DNA of 64,000 nt from MED-G105 sp039025235 (GTDB lineage Bacteria > Pseudomonadota > Alphaproteobacteria > Caulobacterales > Parvularculaceae). Numbering within the stretch: the first letter of the stretch is position 1; every line of letters starts with the position of its first letter. Location of the stretch: contig JBCCOS010000003.1 in assembly GCA_039025235.1 (NCBI GenBank), positions 244,294-308,293 on the forward strand, given 5' to 3'. This document shows, in pieces, positions 43,717 to 53,096 of the stretch. Position numbers and translations under genes: made by a program. The notes below the pieces were generated by a model, which was given only the letters and a program-made list of their open reading frames with translations, searched no databases and had not been told where the DNA came from.

Positions 43717-44334
43717 TTATGCTGTGCGAGCAGCTCCCTCACTAGAGCCCATTGTATCGGCATTCCCGATGCGTGGCTCTCGTCCAATAAGCAGCCGAGA
43801 TATATTTGCGTGATGCCGAATAAAAATCAGCACCGTCATAAACGCCGCAGCGAAGGCGGCCGACGGCCGTCCCATTGAAAACAATATAGCGGGAGACGCC
43901 GCTGCGGCGACGAGAGCCGCCAAGGAGGAGTAACCACTGATCCGTGCCGTTAAAAGCCACGTCAGGCACGTTAGTATTCCAGCTGGGAACCATATTGCCA
44001 GAAGGGTACCCAAGAAGGTCGCAACACCTTTACCGCCGCTAAATCCAAGCCAAACCGGAAAACAGTGGCCAAGGAATGCCGCAGCGCCGGCGAGTTCAGG
44101 GAGCCAGTCAAGAAATATGGCGAGCCCTACTGCAATAGCGCCTTTACCACTATCGAGTAATAACGTGGCAAGTGCCAAATCCTTGCGGCCGGTCCTTAGA
44201 ACATTTGTCGCCCCAATATTGCCTGAACCAATGTCTCTTATATCGCCAAGGCCAGCAGCGCGCGATATCACGAGGCCAAACGGAATCGAGCCCAGCAAGT
44301 AGCCGACAATAATAGAAAGCAAAACGTCAATCAT
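43717..44334 (-). CDS. plsY: Acyl-phosphate glycerol-3-phosphate acyltransferase PlsY
   Basis: 205 residues from ATG 44334; the frame is open further upstream but the family starts at MIDVLLSIIVGYLLGSIP. The three PlsY motifs are present: SIPFGLVI, RDIGSGNIGATNVLR, and GFSGGKGVATFLG. It transfers the acyl group of acyl-phosphate to glycerol-3-phosphate, the first step of phospholipid synthesis in the inner membrane (five helices). The start overlaps the pyrB stop by eight bases, so translation is coupled. Confidence 0.95.
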   Translation of the reverse strand: MIDVLLSIIVGYLLGSIPFGLVISRAAGLGDIRDIGSGNIGATNVLRTGRKDLALATLLLDSGKGAIAVGLAIFLDWLPELAGAAAFLGHCFPVWLGFSGGKGVATFLGTLLAIWFPAGILTCLTWLLTARISGYSSLAALVAAAASPAILFSMGRPSAAFAAAFMTVLIFIRHHANISRLLIGREPRIGNADTMGSSEGAARTA

Positions 44335-45412
44335 ATTGATGGCGCTCAGAATAAGAGCTCGTGGGTTCGACCAATCCTGATTCCGATAAATCGGCAATGT
44401 TAGGCGGTGTTTCGTATAAATTGGTTAGTTCTTCTGAATTCGCGAGACTTGATGCTGAATTGGTGAGGAGGGCATCAAGGCAAGCCATACGGACAGCTAC
44501 GCCGTAGAAAACCTGTTGAAGAATAAGAGATCGTCGTGGATCGTCCGCAAGCGCACCATCGATTTCCACACCACGGTTTATTGGTCCAGGGTGCATCACA
44601 AACGCATTTGGCTTGGCGTAGTTTAAGGTTTGATGGGTTAGTCCAAAGTCAGCGAAATAGTCCTTACTTGCTTTCTCGATATCATCGTCGCTCTGCATAC
44701 GTTCAAATTGCATACGGAGCGCCATTACAATATCTGCGTTCGCAAGACCCTCTTGCAAAGAGGAGAAGCAACTTTGGGGTGATTGCTGGTTGTCAGGAAG
44801 AAGATATTCCGGCGCGACAAATCTCACCGTTGCGCCAAGTCGTTTGAATAAACGTGCGCCAGAGGCTGCGACGCGCGAATGGCGAATATCTCCGCAAATC
44901 GCAATGATTTTTCCCTCAAGTGTTCCAAACACTGATTTAATCGTTGCGGCATCAAGGAGTGCCTGCGTCGGATGTTCGCGAACACCATCCCCGGCATTGA
45001 CAATTGGGCACTGAATTTTATCAGCGAGACTTTCCAGCAGGCCAGGCGATTGTTGACGGACAATCATAATATGGGCGCCCATCGCTGCGAGCGTTTGTGT
45101 GGTGTCGATGAGGCTCTCATCTTTATTCACCGACGATGCAGCAACCGGTACATTTATAACATCTGCACCGAGCTTTTTGCCTGCAAGTTCAAATGATAAA
45201 TTGGTTCGCGTTGAATTCTCATAAAATAGATTGATTTGCGTCTTTCCTGCGAGCCGTTGTTGTGGCCGCGCGCCCATTCTTAAGAAGTCGGCAAAGTAAT
45301 CGGTCATTGACAGCAAATAATGGATATCATCCGATGACAAATCATCGACGCTAATTAAACGTCGTGCTTGAAAGCCGTCTATCGGCAGAGTTGGTCTATT
45401 ATTTGTATCCAT
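44327..45412 (-). CDS. pyrB: Aspartate carbamoyltransferase catalytic subunit
   Basis: 361 residues from ATG 45412, somewhat longer than the usual 310 because of an N-terminal 20 residues and a C-terminal 45-residue tail. It makes N-carbamoyl-aspartate in pyrimidine synthesis. Carbamoyl-phosphate site: ENSTRTNLSFELA near residue 68. The loop SVNKDESLIDT carries the mobile Lys. Aspartate side: HPTQALLDA and FVMHPGPINRGVEI. In many alphaproteobacteria pyrC follows; here pyrB runs straight into plsY. No strong ribosome site precedes the ATG. Confidence 0.95.
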   Translation of the reverse strand: MDTNNRPTLPIDGFQARRLISVDDLSSDDIHYLLSMTDYFADFLRMGARPQQRLAGKTQINLFYENSTRTNLSFELAGKKLGADVINVPVAASSVNKDESLIDTTQTLAAMGAHIMIVRQQSPGLLESLADKIQCPIVNAGDGVREHPTQALLDAATIKSVFGTLEGKIIAICGDIRHSRVAASGARLFKRLGATVRFVAPEYLLPDNQQSPQSCFSSLQEGLANADIVMALRMQFERMQSDDDIEKASKDYFADFGLTHQTLNYAKPNAFVMHPGPINRGVEIDGALADDPRRSLILQQVFYGVAVRMACLDALLTNSASSLANSEELTNLYETPPNIADLSESGLVEPTSSYSERHQYD

Positions 45413-45614
45413 TATTCGAATCGTTTTAATCGCGCTTGCGCCTTCGTGCAACAAATAGACATGTTTAAATAACTGAACGGTCAAAAAAGTAAAATCCGCA
45501 GCCCAGAATGATAAGCAATAGTGTCTGTAAATGTTTTTTGCAGCAGAATGTAACAAGAAGAAATATGTAACAAAAGAATCGAACTAAGTTTCGAACGAAG
45601 TAAAGTAATCCGAT

Positions 45615-46103
45615 TTAATCGCTTCCATGGGCGGCACGTAAACGGTCTATTGCCCCTTGTAAAATAAAGTTTGCTGCAGCAGCATCAATTGTTTCTGCTC
45701 TTGTGGAACGGCTAACGTCGATGGCGATTAATGCGCGTTCCATCGCGACCGTTGATAAGCGTTCATCCCAGTAAGCAATTGGCAATCCAACAAATTGCTT
45801 TAGTCTTGCGCCAATTGCCCGTGTTGATTGGGCTCTCGGTCCTTCGCTTCCATCCATGTTCAATGGTAAGCCGATCACAAGACCGACGACGTGACGCTCG
45901 GCAACCATATCTGAAATGAGCTTTGCGTCATTTTTAAGCTTGGTGCGCCTTAGGGTTTTTATTGGTGTCGCGACGCGCCGCATCGGGTCGCAACTCGCGA
46001 GCCCAATTGTTCGCTCGCCGACATCCAGCCCTAGAAGCGCGCCTTTCGTTCCAAAGGCCTGGGCAGCATTTAGGAATAAAGAATCTGTCAAACCGTTGTT
46101 CAC
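45615..46103 (-). CDS. ruvX: Holliday-junction resolvase-like protein RuvX/YqgF
   Basis: 162 residues with an RNase H fold: LLGLDVGERTIGLASCD near residue 23 (catalytic Asp), VIGLPLNMDGSEGPRAQ, and YWDERLSTVAMER, then TIDAAAANFILQ. YqgF proteins help mature 16S rRNA in several bacteria, and are also proposed to resolve recombination junctions. The first 20 residues lie before the domain and a later start is possible. It is 200 bases upstream of pyrB, same direction. Confidence 0.93.
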   Translation of the reverse strand: MNNGLTDSLFLNAAQAFGTKGALLGLDVGERTIGLASCDPMRRVATPIKTLRRTKLKNDAKLISDMVAERHVVGLVIGLPLNMDGSEGPRAQSTRAIGARLKQFVGLPIAYWDERLSTVAMERALIAIDVSRSTRAETIDAAAANFILQGAIDRLRAAHGSD

Positions 46104-46406
46104 CTTTGAGCTATTTTGTCCAGCATTTGATCTAAATGCGTTATTTAAGAAAGAAAGCTCGGTAACGTTGAAGTATTGCCATGCGCTGTTCAGTTTACCA
46201 CGGGTAACATTGGCAACACGGGAAAATATGGTGTGTTATTCGTCAAACAATGCGGATGTATTGGCATCTTGTTCAATGTCTTTGAATTTGTATGTATGAT
46301 CGATGTGATTACCGGTTTCTTCGTTTGTCGCAAATTAAATCATTTGAATTGCTACAGTCTGTTTTGAATAGATAAAGAGGCGCGGTGGTGAGGGGGATAT
46401 CGATGT
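46104..46406. other. Divergent intergenic region ruvX / metalloprotease-like gene
   Basis: About 300 bases between divergent starts, A/T-rich, no coding signal. It must hold both promoters, but I could not choose boxes with confidence. Confidence 0.35.
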
Positions 46407-48104
46407 ATGCTTAGGGAGTTCAACGCACCGAACGTAATCAGACAGGTTTCACGTTCGTGGACCTTGCAGAATTGTTTATTTTTTCGGTCTCAGTCTTGCT
46501 CTGAAATTTTTTCGAACCGCTTAATCAGGATCTTTTCAAAACTCTTTTTCGTTTTTGCATTGGTGAAGGGTGTTCTTGGGGTTCAATCGGCTTTTGCTGA
46601 TGTTTCGAACGGTGCGAGCAAAGTTAATGCTTCGATTGGCCGCCCGGTGTCCAATATGTTGACGTATCCAGTGACCAATAACATGACCAATAGTGTGGTT
46701 AATACCGTTGGCGTGTTTCAAAGTAGTCGTTCTTGGTCAGATACCATTTCAGTTCGCCTTGTAGAAAAAACGAAACGGCAATGGTCGTTGGAGTTTATCC
46801 TTACACGTCCTGTAAGTCGATTAGACCTTGGAGCCGATATCAACGGTCGGCGTGGTTCGGACTGGCGCGTGCAAACCCGCAATATTTCGATGCATTCGGA
46901 AAACGGTCGTGATGTCCTGGCATCTAAGAATGGCGAAGGGTTTCAGCGTGTCGTCTTCAATATCAATCCAAGTGAGATTGGTTTGCCGAGAACTTATGAA
47001 GCATTCATGCCTTTCGGTCGAAAAAGCATGTTGATTTATACCGGACACTTTCAACCATGGACAGAATATGGAACGCGTTTTCGGACAATTATAAGCGTTG
47101 AACCGCGGCCAGGGCGACGGGTTACGGTTTTTGATTCGGTAGAAAGACGGCTTGTTGGTTGGGAGAGCCCTCTTAACCACCCGGCGTTTCTTCTGGTTGG
47201 TCCGGGGCCAACGCATATTGGGAAAAGACGAGGCAACAAAGCAGAACCGCTGGCAAGCGACGGCCCGAGAAAAACATTCGTGGCTTCCATCGATCCGGAT
47301 CTGCCATCTTGGGCGAAGAAAGAAATAAATGAGGTTGCTGGTTCCGCCCTTATGGAATTTGCGCGCGCGTTTGGGTGGTCCTTGAAAGTGACGCCCAATT
47401 ATTTCGTTTCTTATTCGCGTGAGAACAGGCTGCCGAATGGTGAGCGGGCGCCGGTTCAGGGCATGGTGTCATTCAATGGCGACGCCCTTCCAGGGCAGTT
47501 TCGCGTTGCCTTGGAAGGACCAGCATGGGGGGAGCGAACGCCATTTACGCTAAATGTCTTACGAACGGGATTGCTGCACGAAGCAGCTCATTTATGGCAA
47601 TCGGTAGCGCGGCCTCTCTCATATGATGTCCCCGATTGGATCCATGAGGGTGGGGCCAATGTTTTGGCATCTGAACTCATGGTGCGGCTTGGATATTGGA
47701 CGCTGGCAGAAGCCGCCGAAGACCTTTCCCTCGCGAAAAAGGCCTGCGTGAATGCCTTGCGCGGGCAGGCGTTAAATCGGGCAAGCGCTAGGCGCGATGT
47801 GGATGCTGCTTATAATTGTGGGCAAGTGTTGAATAATTTAGCCGCCGAAGCGCATCCAAATGGCATTATTGGATTTTGGAACGATTTCATCGCCAGGACC
47901 GAAGAGCAAGGTGGCTATGATGCAAAGCTGTTCTATCGGGTTGCTGGCGAATTCGGTGGACAGCAGCTCAGTGCGGAAATGGAGCGGTTTGCGAGAACAA
48001 ATTATGCGCGGCCTGAACGAGGTTTTGCGATATTAGAAGCTGCTGCGGTTGTTACACCTTATAGTGGCCGGTCAATTGATAATAATCTCCAGAAAGCCAA
48101 TTAA
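46407..48104 (+). CDS. Exported HEAAH zinc-metalloprotease-like protein
   Basis: 565 residues. GAGGGGG precedes ATG 46407. A hydrophobic segment ends at AFAD near residue 67, probably a signal peptide with an unusually long front part (a later start is possible). The catalytic region has HEAAH at residues 391-395 and WIHEGGAN with Glu414, the gluzincin pattern HExxH-x18-E of peptidase MA-like proteins. The N-terminal 300 residues form a beta-rich domain (SLEFILTRPVSRLDLG, FMPFGRKSMLIYTGHF) that I do not recognise. Four Cys in the C-terminal part may form disulfides. It stands alone, followed by repeat copy G. Confidence 0.7.
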   Translation: MLREFNAPNVIRQVSRSWTLQNCLFFRSQSCSEIFSNRLIRIFSKLFFVFALVKGVLGVQSAFADVSNGASKVNASIGRPVSNMLTYPVTNNMTNSVVNTVGVFQSSRSWSDTISVRLVEKTKRQWSLEFILTRPVSRLDLGADINGRRGSDWRVQTRNISMHSENGRDVLASKNGEGFQRVVFNINPSEIGLPRTYEAFMPFGRKSMLIYTGHFQPWTEYGTRFRTIISVEPRPGRRVTVFDSVERRLVGWESPLNHPAFLLVGPGPTHIGKRRGNKAEPLASDGPRKTFVASIDPDLPSWAKKEINEVAGSALMEFARAFGWSLKVTPNYFVSYSRENRLPNGERAPVQGMVSFNGDALPGQFRVALEGPAWGERTPFTLNVLRTGLLHEAAHLWQSVARPLSYDVPDWIHEGGANVLASELMVRLGYWTLAEAAEDLSLAKKACVNALRGQALNRASARRDVDAAYNCGQVLNNLAAEAHPNGIIGFWNDFIARTEEQGGYDAKLFYRVAGEFGGQQLSAEMERFARTNYARPERGFAILEAAAVVTPYSGRSIDNNLQKAN

Positions 48105-48220
48105 TGCATTTTAAGCTCAAATGGCGACTCAATTGGCTAATTACCCACGCGCCTAGAAATGCGTAAAAACAATGGCGTAAAGCGGCACAGCGATTCCATT
48201 TGAAACGGAACGGCTTTAAG
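48105..48220 (+). repeat. Dispersed palindromic repeat, copy G
   Basis: It begins with the base after the stop codon of the metalloprotease-like gene: GCATTTTAAGCTCAAATGG, AGAAATGCGTAAAAACAATG, then arms AAAGCGGCACAGCG and GGAACGGCTTTA around ATTCCATTTGAAACG. The rest of the gap to gatC (48221-48447) shows no gene. Confidence 0.7.
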
Positions 48221-48447
48221 TCAACGATGCTCGGATACTATTACAATGGCTAACGGAAAGACGGTTATCAATTCTAACGGCCACTGATATATATGGTCCT
48301 AGCAACGATGCTGTGACATTCATCTTACGTGGCCTTGCAGCACCGCAGCGTGATTGATACCCCTTTTCGTCAGTATCGCCGACTTTTCTTTCTCAATGGC
48401 GGTACCTCACTTTACATTTTGGTGCAGCACCTATTCTCGGGAATTTT

Positions 48448-48747
48448 ATGGCGGTTGACAAAGAAACAGTACGCAAGACGGCACGCCTCGCTCGGATTGC
48501 TCTCCCTGAAGAGCGCTTGGAGCCCCTCGCGGCTGAGCTTTCGGGGATATTGAATTGGATCGAGCAATTAGGTGAGGTTGATATCGACGGTGTAGAAGCA
48601 ATGGCGTCAACGGTCGAGGCCGATCTTCCGATGCGTGACGACAAAACAGCCTCTGGGCCAACAGGTGGTGGTCAGCCAGATAATATTGTCGGAAATGCAC
48701 CGAAGTCTGACGATGGTTTTTTTGTGGTTCCCAAAGTGGTTGAATAA
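48448..48747 (+). CDS. gatC: Glutamyl-tRNA(Gln) amidotransferase subunit C
   Basis: 99 residues. GatC is the belt that joins GatA and GatB in the complex that converts Glu-tRNA(Gln) (and Asp-tRNA(Asn)) to the amide. VRKTARLARIALPEERL, LSGILNWIEQLGEVDIDGVE and the end motif DGFFVVPKVVE are typical. gatA starts five bases after its stop. Confidence 0.96.
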   Translation: MAVDKETVRKTARLARIALPEERLEPLAAELSGILNWIEQLGEVDIDGVEAMASTVEADLPMRDDKTASGPTGGGQPDNIVGNAPKSDDGFFVVPKVVE

Positions 48748-48752
48748 AAATA

Positions 48753-50237
48753 ATGAGCAATCCTACTGATCTGACAATTGCTGACCTTAAAGACGCGTTG
48801 CAAAAGCGCTCTTTGTCATCGCGTGAAGTCACCGAGGCCTATCTTTCAAGAATTGAAAAAGCATCGGCTTTGAATGCCTATATCCTCACCACGCCCGAAA
48901 AAGCACTGTCGATGGCGGATGCATCCGATGCACGGCTCGCTAAGGGAGAGGCTGGCCCGCTTGAAGGAATACCATTGGGTATTAAGGACCTTTTCTGCAC
49001 AGAGGGAACCCAAGCCGCTGCAGCATCCCATATATTAGAAGGGTTTTCGCCAGCTTATGAATCAACGGTGACGGCAAATCTATGGCGTGACGGTGCGGTC
49101 ATGCTCGGTAAGCTGAACATGGACGAGTTTGCCATGGGCTCGTCAAACGAGACCAGTTATTTTGGTCCGGTTGTAAACCCTTGGCGCCGGAATGACGGTG
49201 AAAACGCCCAGTTAACTGCCGGTGGGTCCTCAGGTGGATCGGCGGCGGCGACGGCAGCGCGGTTATGTGCTGGTGCAACTGGTACTGATACTGGCGGATC
49301 AATTCGCCAGCCGGCGTCACTAACGGCTACTGTTGGTGTTAAGCCAACTTATGGTCGGTGTTCGCGATGGGGAATTATTGCATTTGCCTCGTCGCTTGAT
49401 CAGGCCGGGCCGATAACCCGTGACGTTCGAGATGCGGCTATCCTACTGCGATCCATGGCGAGCCATGACGAAAAAGATTCAACGAGTATTCAGCACCCCG
49501 TGCCTGATTATGAGGCTGCACTTGGCAAGTCGGTAAAGGGGTTAAAAATTGGTGTGCCGAAAGAATATAGAATTGAGGGCATGCCGGATGAAATCGAGAA
49601 GCTATGGGAACAGGGACGCGCCTGGCTGGCCGATGCTGGATGCGAAATTGTCGATATTTCATTGCCAATGACGAAATATGCGCTCCCCGTTTACTATATC
49701 GTTGCGCCCGCCGAAGCGTCGTCCAATCTCGCGCGTTATGACGGCGTTCGATATGGTCATCGCACCCAAAGCATCGACGATATCACCTCGCTTTATGAGC
49801 GAAGTCGTGCCGAAGGGTTTGGCGATGAGGTAATTAGACGTATACTGATCGGAACATATGTTCTGTCTGCTGGGTATTATGATGCATATTATTTAAGGGC
49901 ACAAAAAGTTCGAAAGAAAATTGCCGATGAATTTGCTGATGCGTTCAGCAATGTAGATTTAATTCTCACCCCATCGACACCATCGGCGGCTTTCGCCTTA
50001 GGGGAAAAGCGCGATGATCCGGTGCAGATGTATTTAAATGATGTGTTTACGGTGACGGCCAACCTGGCAGGCTTGCCTGCTGGGTCCGTGCCAGCGGGCT
50101 TGGATGCGTCGGGGCTTCCCCTCGGCCTTCAACTGATCGGGGCGCCCTTTGCTGAAGAAACACTTTTTTCGGGGATGAGTGCCCTTGAGAAAGCGGCGTC
50201 ATTCTCAGGGGTTGTTGATGATTGGTGGGCGGCTTAG
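48753..50237 (+). CDS. gatA: Glutamyl-tRNA(Gln) amidotransferase subunit A
   Basis: 494 residues. This amidase subunit frees ammonia from glutamine. The Ser-cisSer-Lys triad is visible: Lys78 in GIPLGIKDLF, Ser159/160 in the GGSSGGSA loop, and Ser183 in GTDTGGSIRQPAS. It forms an operon with gatC. gatB is about 2.8 kb further on, after ggt and a hydrolase gene. Confidence 0.97.
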   Translation: MSNPTDLTIADLKDALQKRSLSSREVTEAYLSRIEKASALNAYILTTPEKALSMADASDARLAKGEAGPLEGIPLGIKDLFCTEGTQAAAASHILEGFSPAYESTVTANLWRDGAVMLGKLNMDEFAMGSSNETSYFGPVVNPWRRNDGENAQLTAGGSSGGSAAATAARLCAGATGTDTGGSIRQPASLTATVGVKPTYGRCSRWGIIAFASSLDQAGPITRDVRDAAILLRSMASHDEKDSTSIQHPVPDYEAALGKSVKGLKIGVPKEYRIEGMPDEIEKLWEQGRAWLADAGCEIVDISLPMTKYALPVYYIVAPAEASSNLARYDGVRYGHRTQSIDDITSLYERSRAEGFGDEVIRRILIGTYVLSAGYYDAYYLRAQKVRKKIADEFADAFSNVDLILTPSTPSAAFALGEKRDDPVQMYLNDVFTVTANLAGLPAGSVPAGLDASGLPLGLQLIGAPFAEETLFSGMSALEKAASFSGVVDDWWAA

Positions 50238-50292
50238 GTGCTCGTTCAATTGAATAGCGCTCGCTGGCGCTTATAGAAAACAAAGTAAGGTA

Positions 50293-52119
50293 ATGATGCG
50301 TAGGCAAACGAGGAACCGACTGTTCACATTTGATTTGAAGTATCTTGCCGTTTGTGCGGCCGCTTTTTGTCTTATCGGATGTGGGGACGGCGATGTCAGT
50401 GCTCCTGCCGCAACAGAGACGTCGCCCACCGTAGCGGAAAATGCCGGCCAAAATGCGGATACGGCTGCGACGCTCACTTCCGAGCAAAAATCAGACGGAA
50501 TGGATGCAGCAATTGCGACCCCAGACACTTATTCCGCAGCGGCAGCACGCGAGATTTTGCTTGAAGGGGGGAATGCGATTGATGCGGCCGTAGCCGTTTC
50601 GTTCGTCTTGACCGTGACGCTCCCAGAGGCGGGGAACATTGGTGGCGGTGGCTTCATGACCTATGTTGCCAATGGAGAGCCTGGGTTCATTGATTACCGT
50701 GAAGTCGCGCCCTCAGCAGCAACGCGCGATATGTATCTTGATGATAATGGTGCATTTATCGCGCGCCGTGCGCAGGTCGGGGCATTAGCGTCTGGTGTTC
50801 CAGGGGCCGTAAGAGGGCTTCAGCTTGCCCATGAAGCTCACGGCAATTTACCCTGGGAGCGCTTGTTACAACCGGCCATTAAGCTTGCAACAGAGGGGTT
50901 TGATACACCAGAAAAGCTCTCTTTGCGGATTAAAAGTAAAGCAAAATTTTACGGCGACCAAACCAACTTCTCGAAATACTACAGTGTGAAAAAAGGCGAG
51001 CGCTTTATTCAGCCAGAGTTGGCCCAAACACTGACACGGATTGCAACGGCTGGCCCCGATGAGTTCTATACAGGCGAGACGGCCACCATGATTGTCGCTC
51101 AAATGCGCAAAATTGGTGGTTTGATTACGCTAGACGATCTGAAAAATTACAAAGCAGTGGCACGGGAGCCGTTGATTTCCTCCTGGAAAGGGCGACGCAT
51201 TATTTCAGCGCCACCGCCAAGTTCAGGGGGGATTGCCCTCATGCAACTTTTAGGGATGAAGGATGTCCTTAGCGACGCATTTGATGGTGTGGCACTGAAC
51301 AGCGCGAAATATGTTCATTTGATCGCTGAGATCGAAAAAAGGGTATTCGCTGATCGGGCTGAATATTTGGGTGATCCTGATTTTTATAACGTTCCCGTCG
51401 AAAAGCTGACGAGTCAAGATTATTTCAAATTGCGTGCGGCTGAAGTGAATAGCGAGGCGATTTCAAAAACCGATGATGTCGAGCCCGGTTTAAATGAATC
51501 CTTTCAAACAACCCATTTTTCATTGATGGATTTTGACGGAAATGCTGTTGCTGTGACAACAACCTTAAACGCGAGCTTCGGATCCGGTGTTGTCGTAGAA
51601 GGCGCAGGTTTTCTTCTCAATAACGAAATGGATGACTTTTCAGCAAAACCAGGCACACCTAATCTTTATGGCGTTGTCGGTGGGGCGGCAAACGCGATTG
51701 CGCCCAACAAAAGAATGTTATCATCAATGACGCCAACCATTGTCACCGAAGATGATAAGATTGCCATGGTTGTCGGGACGCCCGGTGGGCCAACCATATT
51801 TACATCGGTCTTCCAAGCCATCGTCAATCATTTTGACTATGGGTTGCCCGCGGCGCAAGCGGTCGCCAATGGTCGTTTTCACCATCAGCTTTTGCCAAAA
51901 GACTCTATCCTTTTTGAAGACCGCATTGATAATGCCGATAGTGTTGCGGAGGACCTAGAACAAATGGGTTATGCTTTGAGGCGGGCAAAAGGATACGGTG
52001 ATGTGCACGCAATTACGATCCGCAATGGTAAGGTCGAGGCTGCGCACGATCCACGGGGGCGCGGTGCGTCATTGGTTATCGATTCCAGTGAAAAACCCAC
52101 ACGCCCGTCATCTCGTTGA
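50293..52119 (+). CDS. ggt: Gamma-glutamyltransferase lipoprotein
   Basis: 608 residues. It hydrolyses or transfers the gamma-glutamyl group of glutathione in the periplasm. A signal with lipobox LIGC places a lipid on Cys30, so it is probably membrane-anchored, unlike soluble E. coli Ggt. A 45-residue Ala/Thr/Ser linker follows. The large subunit shows GGGGFMTY and the active region; the precursor cuts itself before Thr406 (TTHFSLMDFDGNAV), the nucleophile. MLSSMTPTIV and GTPGGPTIFTS are near the end. It begins 55 bases after gatA and ends in a strong terminator. Confidence 0.94.
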   Translation: MMRRQTRNRLFTFDLKYLAVCAAAFCLIGCGDGDVSAPAATETSPTVAENAGQNADTAATLTSEQKSDGMDAAIATPDTYSAAAAREILLEGGNAIDAAVAVSFVLTVTLPEAGNIGGGGFMTYVANGEPGFIDYREVAPSAATRDMYLDDNGAFIARRAQVGALASGVPGAVRGLQLAHEAHGNLPWERLLQPAIKLATEGFDTPEKLSLRIKSKAKFYGDQTNFSKYYSVKKGERFIQPELAQTLTRIATAGPDEFYTGETATMIVAQMRKIGGLITLDDLKNYKAVAREPLISSWKGRRIISAPPPSSGGIALMQLLGMKDVLSDAFDGVALNSAKYVHLIAEIEKRVFADRAEYLGDPDFYNVPVEKLTSQDYFKLRAAEVNSEAISKTDDVEPGLNESFQTTHFSLMDFDGNAVAVTTTLNASFGSGVVVEGAGFLLNNEMDDFSAKPGTPNLYGVVGGAANAIAPNKRMLSSMTPTIVTEDDKIAMVVGTPGGPTIFTSVFQAIVNHFDYGLPAAQAVANGRFHHQLLPKDSILFEDRIDNADSVAEDLEQMGYALRRAKGYGDVHAITIRNGKVEAAHDPRGRGASLVIDSSEKPTRPSSR

Positions 52120-52123
52120 CTGT

Positions 52124-52175
52124 CTAGAGCGTGGCCCGTGACACAGAATTCATGGGCCACGCTCTAGGTTTTTGT
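52124..52175 (+). terminator. Rho-independent terminator after ggt
   Basis: Arms CTAGAGCGTGGCCCGTG and CATGGGCCACGCTCTAG (17 pairs, one G-U) enclose a 10-base loop and are followed by a T-rich run. It lies four bases after the ggt stop and is one of the clearest terminators in the window. Confidence 0.9.
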
Positions 52176-52280
52176 TTTTATGCGCGTGTTCGGCGCAGTT
52201 AATGGATGGGAAGCGTTAGTCGGTAACCCCTAATTTGCGATACGCTCTAAAGGCCAGAATACAGACAGAATACTAATCGT

Positions 52281-53096
52281 ATGACCGAGACAGTCCAGCC
52301 GCATCTCAGACGTGAACGTGTATCTTACATGGCACCCATTGGTGTCGGATATGATATGACTGCGGATCACATGCCGCTTGTCATTGAGACGGATGAAAAA
52401 TGGCGCGTTGTTACCATACCGGGGACGCCTTCGCGCCCGTACATGTATAATCGGTATATGCGGGTTGCCCCGGGCGATCTCGATGTCTTTACCGTAAATC
52501 GGGCAGGGTATGGTGGTCCGGTGTACGGCGCGGCGCGGCGCGAGCCTGTTTTGTCCTTTGATGATCAGGTTGCCGCGATCGCCCCGCTTTTCGATAAGGA
52601 CGATGGGTTTCGAACAATTACTGTGGGGGTTTCGTATGGTGGCGAGTTGGCGCTGAAATGTGCGCTTGACTATCCAGACCGCATTGCCGGTGTCGTAACC
52701 GTTGCGGCGCTCGTTACCGAGCCCTACCCCTATATCAACGCGATTACCCCGTTGGCCGAACATTCTCCGATTAAGGAGATTTTACCAGGATACCTCCATA
52801 ACGCGCGGGCGGAAGTCGAAGGCCGGCGGAAACAAATTGGCCCGCTTCTCGATAGGCTTGGTGAACTAACCTGCCCCGTTACAATACTGCACGGTAACTT
52901 AGATAACCTGGTCGCGCAGTCCGATGCCGAGGTGTTGTTGGGTCATTTCCCGGAACATGCCGACGTTAAATATGAACCAATTAATGGTGGAACGCATTAT
53001 CTTGAATTGCAGATGCCACGACGATTATACGCAGCGATCCGCGATGTGATTAGCCGCGCAAATACAAAAGATAAGGATGTGGTCAATGGGCAATGA
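52281..53096 (+). CDS. Alpha/beta-hydrolase fold protein
   Basis: 271 residues. Ser in the nucleophile elbow GVSYGG (near residue 118), acid residue in HGNLDNLV, and His in NGGTHYLEL complete a triad. The oxyanion side VVTIPGTPSRPYMYNRYMRVA sits near residue 50. Substrate unknown. No signal peptide. It overlaps the gatB start by 11 bases, so the two are coupled although no joint function is known. Confidence 0.85.
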   Translation: MTETVQPHLRRERVSYMAPIGVGYDMTADHMPLVIETDEKWRVVTIPGTPSRPYMYNRYMRVAPGDLDVFTVNRAGYGGPVYGAARREPVLSFDDQVAAIAPLFDKDDGFRTITVGVSYGGELALKCALDYPDRIAGVVTVAALVTEPYPYINAITPLAEHSPIKEILPGYLHNARAEVEGRRKQIGPLLDRLGELTCPVTILHGNLDNLVAQSDAEVLLGHFPEHADVKYEPINGGTHYLELQMPRRLYAAIRDVISRANTKDKDVVNGQ

